Shown here one piece after another: positions 27,530 to 33,060 of a stretch of 33,060 nt of DNA. A program made the position numbers and the translations under genes. The stretch spans positions 1-33,060 of the forward strand of contig JARIBG010000138.1 in the NCBI GenBank assembly GCA_029257465.1, written 5' to 3'. Under the pieces are notes generated by a model, which saw only the letters and a list, made by a program, of their open reading frames with translations, did not search any database and had not been told where the DNA came from. The DNA is from Arthrobacter sp. (GTDB lineage: Bacteria; Actinomycetota; Actinomycetes; Actinomycetales; Micrococcaceae). The stretch's first letter is position 1. Every line of letters starts with the position of its first letter.

Positions 27530-27558
27530 CCACACGGTTGCCGGAGGCTACCGTGTGG
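27530..27558. promoter_or_regulatory. Perfect inverted repeat between DUF885 and the thioesterase
   Basis: CCACACGGT-N11-ACCGTGTGG, nine perfect base pairs, begins three bases upstream of the DUF885 -10 element and lies 45 nt upstream of the thioesterase start. Because the genes are divergent a terminator is unlikely; an operator is the natural reading. Confidence 0.55.
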
Positions 27559-27603
27559 GAGACGGTGTACACGACGCCGCCCTGGCCCGTGAGGAGTACC
27601 CCC

Positions 27604-28029
27604 GTGCAAGAGCCCGATCCGACGTCGCAGACCCACCCGATCCTCGCTGACGATCGCATGTCCGAGTGGCTGGGGATCGTCGTCGAGCAGCTTGCGCCCG
27701 GGTCGGCGCGGATCTCGCTGCACCTGCGGGAGGAGATGGTCAACGGGTTCGGCATGGCCCACGGCGGTGTCGTCTTCGCGTTCGCCGACACGTGCTTCGC
27801 CCTGGCGTGCAACGACCCGGCCGCCGATCCGGCGACCATCACGGTGGCCTCGGGCGCGGACATCAATTTCCTCGCGCCCGCCCGTCAGGGCCAGACCCTC
27901 ACGGCCGTCGGCGCCGTCGTCGCGCAGACCGGCAGGAGCGGGATCTACGACGTACGCGTCACCTCTGGCGAGACACTCGTGGCGGAGTTCCGCGGCCGGA
28001 GCCGCACCATCGCACCACCCGCCGCATAA
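27604..28029 (+). CDS. paaI: PaaI-type hotdog thioesterase
   Basis: A 141-residue single hotdog-domain protein that hydrolyses acyl-CoA thioesters, in the PaaI family acting on hydroxyphenylacetyl-CoA-like substrates. The helix motif NGFGMAHGGVVFAFADTCFALACN contains the HGG turn and the catalytic Asp. SGADINFLAPARQGQTLTAVG and SGIYDVRVT form the following strands. The GTG at 27604 was chosen because GAGGAG lies 7 nt upstream; an upstream TTG frame extension is not needed. No other phenylacetate catabolism genes are nearby, so its substrate may differ. It ends two bases from the stop of the convergent accE gene. Confidence 0.88.
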   Translation: MQEPDPTSQTHPILADDRMSEWLGIVVEQLAPGSARISLHLREEMVNGFGMAHGGVVFAFADTCFALACNDPAADPATITVASGADINFLAPARQGQTLTAVGAVVAQTGRSGIYDVRVTSGETLVAEFRGRSRTIAPPAA

Positions 28030-28031
28030 GC

Positions 28032-28262
28032 TCAGCGGACGCTGCGCCGCCAGGAGGCGGGGCCCGGCTTCGGACCGAGGGAGAGCAGGGCCCGGCGCAC
28101 CCACGACCGGGCCGGAGCCGGCTCGGGCGTCGTGTCCTGTGGTGCCTGCAGTGCCATGACGACTGCGGCGAGCGCCGCGAGCTCCTCCGGGGTCGGGGAG
28201 CCGGAGACGACCGAGAAGGCGGGGCTACCGCTCCTGTCCGGGCTGCTGTGCGGCCCGTTCAC
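28032..28262 (-). CDS. accE: Acyl-CoA carboxylase epsilon subunit
   Basis: A 76-residue small subunit found only in actinobacterial acyl-CoA carboxylases, where it stabilises the alpha-beta complex. The core [23 protein letters not shown] is the recognised family segment, followed by a Pro/Ala linker and a basic tail ending SWRRSVR. The GTG start overlaps the accD stop as GTGA, a classical coupling arrangement. In mycobacteria the equivalent pair is accD5-accE5. Confidence 0.9.
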   Translation of the reverse strand: MNGPHSSPDRSGSPAFSVVSGSPTPEELAALAAVVMALQAPQDTTPEPAPARSWVRRALLSLGPKPGPASWRRSVR

Positions 28263-29854
28263 AGGGGGATGTTCCCGTGCTTCTTGGCCGGGTTCGTCGC
28301 CCGTTTGTCGCGCAGGGCCCGCAGGCCCCGGACAATCTGCAGGCGTGTGTCGGACGGGGCGATCACGGCGTCGATGTACCCGAGTTCCGCCGCCTGGTAC
28401 GGATTGAGGAGCTCCTCCTCGTACTGCCGCACGACGTCGGCACGGGCTGCCTCGACATCACCGCCGGCGTCGGCCACGTCCCTGAGCTGCCCGCGGTAGA
28501 GGATGTTCACCGCACCCTGTGCGCCCATGACCCCGATCTGCGCCGTGGGCCAGGCCAGATTGAGATCGGCGCCGAGCTTCTTGGAGCCCATGACGATGTA
28601 GGCGCCGCCGTAGGCCTTGCGGGTGATGACGGTCAGCTTCGGTACGGTGGCCTCGGCGTAGGCGTACAGGAGTTTCGCCCCGCGCCGGATGATGCCCTGG
28701 AACTCCTGGTCCTTGCCGGGCAGGAACCCGGGCACGTCCACGAGGGTGAGCAGGGGGATGTTGAAGGCGTCGCAGTGGCGGACGAAGCGGGCGGCCTTCT
28801 CGGAGGCGTTGATGTCGAGTGTGCCGGCGAACTGCAGCGGCTGGTTCGCGACGATGCCGATCGTGTGCCCCTCGACGCGCGCATAGCCGATGACGATGTT
28901 CGGTGCGTACAGCGCCTGCAGTTCGAGGAAGTGACCGTCGTCGGCGATGGCCGCGATCACCGCATGCATGTCGTAGGGCTGACTCGCGGCATCGGGGATG
29001 AGACCGTCGAGGCCCAGATCCTCCTCGGTGGGCTCCGGGTCCTCGAGCCACTCGGTCAGAGTGGGTTCGGCAAGATTGTTCGACGGCAGGAAGTCCAGCA
29101 GTTCACGCACGAAGCCGACGGCGTCCGCCTCGTCGGTGGCCAGGTAGGCCGAGGTGCCCGTCGTCGTGTTGTGCTGGCGCGCGCCGCCGAGGGTCTCCAT
29201 GTCGACGTCCTCACCCGTCACGGTCCTGATCACGTCGGGTCCGGTGATGAACATGTGGGAGGTCTTGTCCACCATCACCACGAAGTCGGTCAGCGCCGGG
29301 GAGTAGGCCGCCCCACCGGCGCACGGGCCCATGATGAGGGAGATCTGCGGGACCACACCGGAGGCATGCACGTTGTTGCGGAAGATGTCGGCGAACATCG
29401 CCAGGGAGGCCACGCCCTCCTGGATGCGGGCACCCCCGCCGTCGTTGATGCCGATCACGGGGCAGCCATTGCGCAGCGCGAACTCCTGCACCTTGACGAT
29501 CTTCTCGCCGTTGACCTGGCTCAGCGACCCGCCGTACACGGTGAAGTCCTGGCTGTAGACGGCGATCAGCCTGCCGTCCACGGTGGCGTACCCGGAGACG
29601 ATGCCGTCGCCCAGTGGCTTCTTCTTCTCCATGCCGAAGGCGGTGGAGCGGTGTACCGCCAGGGCGTCGAACTCGACGAAGGAGCCCTCGTCCACGAGCA
29701 GGTCGATGCGCTCGCGTGCGGTGTTCTTACCGCGTGCGTGCTGCTTCTCGATGGCTGCCGGGCCGGAGGGCTCCTGGGAGAGCGCTTCGCGCCTCCGGAA
29801 GTCGGCGAGCTTCCCGGCCGTCGTGGTGAGATCGGGCTGCAGGTCCTGGCGCAT
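28259..29854 (-). CDS. accD: Acyl-CoA carboxylase beta subunit (propionyl/acetyl-CoA carboxyltransferase)
   Basis: A 531-residue carboxyltransferase that moves CO2 from biotin to acetyl- or propionyl-CoA. Signatures are [23 protein letters not shown] at the N-terminus, [32 protein letters not shown] (oxyanion hole), [30 protein letters not shown] and [18 protein letters not shown] (second oxyanion hole), and [18 protein letters not shown]. It is closest to the AccD5/PccB type by length and motifs. ATG 29854 follows CGGAG with 5 nt spacing; the frame is open for 57 more codons without a family match. Coupled to accE. The upstream region carries a palindrome related to that before accA. Confidence 0.95.
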   Translation of the reverse strand: MRQDLQPDLTTTAGKLADFRRREALSQEPSGPAAIEKQHARGKNTARERIDLLVDEGSFVEFDALAVHRSTAFGMEKKKPLGDGIVSGYATVDGRLIAVYSQDFTVYGGSLSQVNGEKIVKVQEFALRNGCPVIGINDGGGARIQEGVASLAMFADIFRNNVHASGVVPQISLIMGPCAGGAAYSPALTDFVVMVDKTSHMFITGPDVIRTVTGEDVDMETLGGARQHNTTTGTSAYLATDEADAVGFVRELLDFLPSNNLAEPTLTEWLEDPEPTEEDLGLDGLIPDAASQPYDMHAVIAAIADDGHFLELQALYAPNIVIGYARVEGHTIGIVANQPLQFAGTLDINASEKAARFVRHCDAFNIPLLTLVDVPGFLPGKDQEFQGIIRRGAKLLYAYAEATVPKLTVITRKAYGGAYIVMGSKKLGADLNLAWPTAQIGVMGAQGAVNILYRGQLRDVADAGGDVEAARADVVRQYEEELLNPYQAAELGYIDAVIAPSDTRLQIVRGLRALRDKRATNPAKKHGNIPL

Positions 29855-29964
29855 AAGTACTCCGGTCGGCGGATGAAGTCGGCGGGTGAGGCGGCGCCGG
29901 TGAGAACTGGAGGATTCCGACAACTCAAACAACGGAAACCAGCAGTGTGCGGCGCATTCGATCC

Positions 29965-29970
29965 AGTGTA
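29965..29970 (-). promoter_or_regulatory. Candidate -10 of accD
   Basis: TACACT on the minus strand, giving a leader of roughly 105 nt. The palindrome at 29992-30010 lies 21 nt upstream, where a -35 or regulator would sit. No -35 consensus is visible. Confidence 0.3.
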
Positions 29971-29991
29971 GTGATCCTCCGAGGAGTCGCC

Positions 29992-30010
29992 GTTGTATGA
30001 CATCTACAGT
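29992..30010. promoter_or_regulatory. Imperfect palindrome upstream of accD, related to the accA site
   Basis: GTTGTATGACATCTACAGT shares GTTGTA-N6-CTACA with the accA palindrome at identical spacing (13 of 19 positions). Read on the minus strand, both sites also end in TACAACGG. I found no third copy in the window. Confidence 0.5.
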
Positions 30011-30075
30011 TTCGAGGACCAGCACTTAGTGCCGACGTCGCCATGGCGACCACCACGGGCAGTGCCGATGTACGG

Positions 30076-30116
30076 GGCTCTCCCGGTGGGTCGGGGGAGC
30101 CGGGCGCCCTGCCCGG
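30076..30116. repeat. Two adjacent GC-rich hairpins upstream of the SDR gene
   Basis: GGCTCTCCC/GGGGGAGCC (30076-30084 with 30093-30101, one T-G wobble) overlaps by two bases with CCGGGC/GCCCGG (30100-30105 with 30111-30116). They end five bases before the SDR -10 element. They could insulate the SDR promoter from upstream transcription. Confidence 0.4.
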
Positions 30117-30120
30117 TGCT

Positions 30121-30135
30121 TAGGGTGGACTCATG
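30121..30135 (+). promoter_or_regulatory. -10 element suggesting leaderless SDR mRNA
   Basis: TAGGGT (30121-30126), six bases GGACTC, then ATG 30133. No ribosome binding site lies at the usual distance. Confidence 0.5.
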
Positions 30136-31005
30136 AGCGCTCCCCGCGAAGACCACGAATCCGCCGCCGCCGCCCCTGCGTCCCTGTCACTTGCCGGACG
30201 CACCGTGCTCATGTCGGGCGGTAGCCGCGGCATCGGCCTTGCGATCGCCCTGCGTGCGGCCCGCGACGGCGCGAACGTGGCGATCATGGCCAAGACCGGT
30301 GAACCCCACCCGAAGCTCGAGGGTACGGTCCACACGGCGGCCGAGCAGATCGAGGCCGCAGGCGGTCGGGCACTGGCCATCGTGGGGGACGTGCGGAAGG
30401 ACGACGACGTGCGCGCCGCAGTCGACGCGACCATCGGCACCTTCGGGGGCATCGACGTCGTGGTGAACAATGCCTCGGCGATCGATCTGTCGACGACACC
30501 CGATGTCGACATGAAGAAGTACGACCTCATGGCGGACATCAACGTCCGTGGCACGTTCATGCTCAGCAAGTTCTCCCTCGACGCACTCAGGCAGGCGGAG
30601 AACCCGCACATCCTCACGCTGTCCCCGCCGTTGAATCTCGAGCCGAGGTGGGCGGGGCTGCACCTGGCCTACACCATGGCGAAGTACGGGATGTCCCTCA
30701 CCACGCTGGGCCTTGCCGAGGAGCTCAAGGACGACGGCGTCGCCGTGAACTCCCTCTGGCCGGCGACACTGATCGACACGGCGGCCATCCGGGCCATGCC
30801 CGGAGGCAGCACACTGGTGCGGGCGGCCAGGAGCCCGAGGATCGTGGCCGACGCCGCCCACGCCGTCCTCGTGCGCGGCTCACGGAGCTGCAGCGGCAAT
30901 TTCTTCACCGACGAGCAGGTCCTGCGCGAGGAGGGGGTCACCGATCTCACCGGGTACAGCCTCGGCGCCCCGGAGGGGGACCTCATCCCCGACATCTTCC
31001 TCTGA
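30133..31005 (+). CDS. Short-chain dehydrogenase/reductase, HSDL2-like
   Basis: A 290-residue NAD(P)-dependent oxidoreductase of the classical SDR fold. The cofactor loop reads MSGGSRGIGLAIA (TGxxxGxG variant, residues 28-35), with NNAS after strand 4, S164 in TLSPPLNLEP and the catalytic YTMAK (Y180, K184). The LSPPLNL stretch together with GEPHPKLEGTVHTAAEQIEAAGG after strand 2 resembles the HSDL2 group of SDRs, whose physiological substrate is unclear but is linked to lipid metabolism. This would suit its position between accD and birA, but that is inference. A polar 18-residue N-terminus precedes the fold. The start is set by the -10 element six bases upstream. Confidence 0.88.
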   Translation: MSAPREDHESAAAAPASLSLAGRTVLMSGGSRGIGLAIALRAARDGANVAIMAKTGEPHPKLEGTVHTAAEQIEAAGGRALAIVGDVRKDDDVRAAVDATIGTFGGIDVVVNNASAIDLSTTPDVDMKKYDLMADINVRGTFMLSKFSLDALRQAENPHILTLSPPLNLEPRWAGLHLAYTMAKYGMSLTTLGLAEELKDDGVAVNSLWPATLIDTAAIRAMPGGSTLVRAARSPRIVADAAHAVLVRGSRSCSGNFFTDEQVLREEGVTDLTGYSLGAPEGDLIPDIFL

Positions 31006-31029
31006 TGCGGATCCACTGCGGTTCCGAAA

Positions 31030-31056
31030 GGCCCTGGTGAGCGGTGTGACCGGGCC
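31030..31056 (+). terminator. Hairpin between SDR and birA
   Basis: GGCCC(T)GGT pairs with ACCGGGCC with one bulged T and a ten-base loop. It is 24 nt after the SDR stop and just before the birA -10, which fits a terminator between two separately transcribed genes. Confidence 0.4.
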
Positions 31057-31059
31057 GGA

Positions 31060-31075
31060 TAGGATCGGAGACATG
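31060..31075 (+). promoter_or_regulatory. -10 element suggesting leaderless birA mRNA
   Basis: TAGGAT (31060-31065), seven bases, then ATG 31073. The GGAG within the seven bases is only two bases from the ATG and is too close for a standard ribosome binding site. Confidence 0.5.
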
Positions 31076-31951
31076 TCCTCCCGCTACTCAAATCTCGAGC
31101 GCCCGGGCCTGGATCCGAGCGTCCTGAGGTCGTCCCTCTGCATGCCGTCGGGGCCCATCTCCAGGCTCGACGTCGTGGCGCAGACCGGGTCGACCAACAC
31201 GGACCTCGTCCGGCACGCCGAGCGCGAGTCGGCTGGCTGGCCCGATCTCAGTGTGCTCGCAGCGGAGTCGCAGACCGCGGGCCGCGGTCGGCTCGACCGC
31301 TCGTGGGTGGCTCCGGAGCGCTCGTCGCTCTTCGTCAGCGTGCTCCTGCGCCCCGTCAACCGGCAGGGTCGTCCCGTCCCCACCGCGGCCTACTCCTGGT
31401 TCTCCCTCCTCGCGGCGCTGGCACTGGCCGAGAGCGTGGAGGACCGCACCAAGATCGCCCCACAGCTCAAATGGCCCAACGACGTCACCGTCGACGAACG
31501 CAAGCTCGCCGGTGTTCTGGCGACCTTCGTACCGGGCGCCGGCGCCGAGCCTCCCGCCGTCGTCGTGGGCGTGGGGCTCAACGTCAGCCTCACCGAGGAC
31601 GAGCTCCCGGTCCCCACGGCCACGAGTCTGCTGCTGGAGTACGCCGGGACCACGGATCGCAACATTCTGCTCAAGTCCTTCCTGCGCACATTCGCCGATC
31701 ACTACCGCGCCTTCTGTGACGTGGACGGCGACGCCGAGGTACCCTGGGGCGCGCATCCGGCGCTGGCGGCACGGGTCACGGCGCGCATGGGGACGATCGG
31801 GCAGGAGGTGCGGGCCGAGGTGCCGGGCGGCGTGCTGAACGGGCGAGCGGTGAAGCTCGATGCGCGCGGCGCCCTCGTGGTGCGCGACGACGACGGCGAG
31901 CGGCACACCATCTCCGCGGGCGACGTCGTGCACCTGCGCCCACGGGAGTAG
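31073..31951 (+). CDS. birA: Biotin-[acetyl-CoA-carboxylase] ligase
   Basis: A 292-residue ligase that activates biotin with ATP and attaches it to the carrier lysine, here presumably K573 of the accA product. Signatures are TGSTNTDL, the biotinyl-AMP loop GRGRLDR (70-76), LKWPNDV (KWPND 133-137), KLAGVLATF with K144, and VVGVGLNVS. The C-terminal SH3-like domain ends the protein (KLDARGALVVRDDDGE). There is no N-terminal helix-turn-helix, so it is a monofunctional ligase, not a repressor. ATG 31073 is preferred over 31037 because of the -10 element upstream and the alignment of the domain start. The PH-domain gene follows after 3 nt. Confidence 0.93.
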   Translation: MSSRYSNLERPGLDPSVLRSSLCMPSGPISRLDVVAQTGSTNTDLVRHAERESAGWPDLSVLAAESQTAGRGRLDRSWVAPERSSLFVSVLLRPVNRQGRPVPTAAYSWFSLLAALALAESVEDRTKIAPQLKWPNDVTVDERKLAGVLATFVPGAGAEPPAVVVGVGLNVSLTEDELPVPTATSLLLEYAGTTDRNILLKSFLRTFADHYRAFCDVDGDAEVPWGAHPALAARVTARMGTIGQEVRAEVPGGVLNGRAVKLDARGALVVRDDDGERHTISAGDVVHLRPRE

Positions 31952-31954
31952 TCG

Positions 31955-32515
31955 GTGCGGGTGAAACTGCTGCCGGGCGAGTACGTGATCGTACGCACCC
32001 GCCCGGTGCCCCTGCGGCTCATCGGTCCGCTCGTCGGCGGCTTCCTGGTCCTGGGTTCGGGCGGTTTCGTTCTGGGCTACCTCGGGCACAGGACTCTTCC
32101 GGACCTCGGCGACTGGCAGCCCGTGCTCCTTCTCGTGGCGCTCGCCGTCGTCGTGCTCCTGCTGCTGTTCGTGGTGGTGCGGCCGCTGGTCCGTTGGTCC
32201 AGCACACGCTACGTGCTCACCAGCAGAAGGCTGATCCATCGACGCGGCGTGGGCAGGCACATCGAGGACGACCTGCCCCTGTCCGGTGGCCTGCAGGTAC
32301 GCACGGAGCGAGGGCTGCTGCAGCGAATGGCGGGGAGCGGGACGCTCAGGGTGGGCGGCTACGCCGACCGCTCGCATTGCTACCGCGATATCCCGCAGAT
32401 TGCAACGTTCAAGGAATACCTGGGGTTGGCCATCAGCGAGCTCCCACCGGGCGGCATCCTTGATGGTGTAGACATGGACAGCGGTCGGCAGCACTATCGC
32501 GGAGGGATCCCGTGA
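31955..32515 (+). CDS. PH-domain (bPH2) membrane protein
   Basis: A 186-residue protein. A short cytoplasmic start (VKLLPGEYVIVRTRP) is followed by two membrane helices (about 22-42 and 55-74). The bacterial PH domain follows, with WSSTRYVLTSRRLIHRRGVGRHIEDDLPL, GSGTLRVGG and a basic-aromatic end. The role of these proteins is not established. The GTG at 31955 lies 3 nt after birA, with GGGAG overlapping the birA end as ribosome binding site, so it is cotranscribed with birA. A PH-like membrane gene next to birA also occurs in mycobacteria (Rv3278c). Confidence 0.85.
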   Translation: MRVKLLPGEYVIVRTRPVPLRLIGPLVGGFLVLGSGGFVLGYLGHRTLPDLGDWQPVLLLVALAVVVLLLLFVVVRPLVRWSSTRYVLTSRRLIHRRGVGRHIEDDLPLSGGLQVRTERGLLQRMAGSGTLRVGGYADRSHCYRDIPQIATFKEYLGLAISELPPGGILDGVDMDSGRQHYRGGIP

Positions 32516-32587
32516 TACAGGCTGGACCCGGTACGCAGGCGGAGCCTGTAGCGCTGGTGGCTTCGGGACGACGGAGGAACGGAACGG

Positions 32588-33060
32588 ATGGAGACTCGGG
32601 CAATTATGACAGTCGATGACCGTCACTCCTCGGACGAGCCTGCTCCTCACTCCTCGGGCGAGCCCGCTCCTCATGACGACGCTGCCGGTCTGCCCGGTTC
32701 CGGGAGCCCTGCCGTCGATGCCCGCGACATCCTGACTGCGGGGTCCGATGCTGCCGCTCCCGAGGACACCGGGTCCGTGGGTTTCGCCCGGGCCGCGTCT
32801 GCCGACGCCGTAGGGCCGGTCGAGCCGGTCAGGCCGGTCGAGCCTGCTGGGTCCGCTGACACCGCAGGGTCAGTCGGGCCGGCTGGGTCCGAGGTTAACG
32901 GGTTCGCAGGTCCTGCCGGTGCCGCGTCTGCCGACGCCGCACCTGCCGCCGGTCCTGACGACGCCGGACCTGACGCTGCCACGGGGACCGTCGATCCTGC
33001 CGGAACTGCCGACGCTTCCCCTCCCGTGAAGGAGGTCTGGCAGTTGCAGCCCGACATGGC
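32588..33060 (+). CDS. Unknown protein with disordered N-terminus (runs off the window)
   Basis: An open frame from ATG 32588 to the window end (at least 157 codons). GGAGG lies 10 nt upstream; a second in-frame ATG is at 32606. The visible part is low-complexity, rich in Ala, Pro, Gly, Asp and Ser, with two near-identical octapeptides (HSSDEPAP, HSSGEPAP) and repeated PVEPVRPVEPAG and ASADA units, so it is surely disordered. Only the last residues (VKEVWQLQPDMA) look as if a folded domain might begin. In related genomes I recall a nucleotide cyclase-domain gene or purK after this position, but nothing here shows either. It follows the birA-PH pair after 72 nt. Confidence 0.55.
   Translation, partial: METRAIMTVDDRHSSDEPAPHSSGEPAPHDDAAGLPGSGSPAVDARDILTAGSDAAAPEDTGSVGFARAASADAVGPVEPVRPVEPAGSADTAGSVGPAGSEVNGFAGPAGAASADAAPAAGPDDAGPDAATGTVDPAGTADASPPVKEVWQLQPDM
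32624..32671 (+). repeat. 24-bp imperfect tandem repeat in the last gene
   Basis: Two 24-bp copies (32624-32647 and 32648-32671) differ at two positions and encode HSSDEPAP and HSSGEPAP. Confidence 0.85.

Noticed and set aside
28277-29971. A 564-codon plus-strand frame opposite accD
   Set aside because: Antisense shadow of accD; no ribosome binding site or recognisable domain.

Overview
The window is chromosomal DNA of a high-GC Gram-positive actinobacterium. GC is high throughout with strongly G/C-biased third codon positions. Gene content (AccE-type epsilon subunit, DUF2505, an SCO4848-like membrane protein, an LpdA-type quinone reductase, PmmB-like sugar mutase) is actinobacterial. The order maf / accA / accE-accD / birA / PH-domain gene, with lpdA, PNP and pmmB nearby, resembles the Rv3275c-Rv3308 neighbourhood of Mycobacterium tuberculosis as I remember it. 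A member of the Micrococcaceae (Arthrobacter and relatives) is the best guess; that is inference from gene content, not a database match.

Region 1 (1-5153) is the end of a surface/exopolysaccharide locus: the C-terminus of a BY-kinase/CpsD-like protein without a recognisable Walker A motif, an overlapping O-antigen-ligase/polymerase-type membrane protein, a convergent beta-helix lipoprotein and a GT4 glycosyltransferase. Region 2 (5256-7045) is the sufS-sufU pair that mobilises sulfur for Fe-S clusters. Region 3 (7063-10920, minus strand) is a run DUF2505 - SCO4848-like - nhaA - sensor histidine kinase, the kinase overlapping nhaA by 23 nt. Region 4 (11164-14760) is mfd, ended by a 16-bp hairpin. 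Region 5 (14888-18595, minus) is a nucleoside-catabolism unit: purine nucleoside phosphorylase, phospho-sugar mutase, deoxyribose-phosphate aldolase, then a small membrane protein of unknown role.

Region 6 (18707-21690, plus) holds a NAD(P)H-quinone dehydrogenase without the redox-active cysteines and an MHS-family transporter. Region 7 (21775-32515) is centred on biotin-dependent acyl-CoA carboxylation: the biotin carboxylase/BCCP alpha subunit (accA), epsilon and beta subunits (accE, accD) and the biotin ligase birA. Interspersed are maf, a decayed dicarboxylate symporter, a DUF885 protein, a hotdog thioesterase, an HSDL2-like SDR and a PH-domain membrane protein. The window ends inside a gene with a disordered, repeat-bearing N-terminus.

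No mobile element, CRISPR array, tRNA or rRNA was found, and no clearly new multi-gene system is apparent. The most interesting signals are regulatory or degenerative: a related palindrome upstream of both accA and accD, a perfect 9-bp inverted repeat between DUF885 and the thioesterase, a set of TANNNT-N6/7-start arrangements that suggest leaderless mRNAs, and a symporter with both a frameshift and loss of its substrate-binding C-terminal segment.
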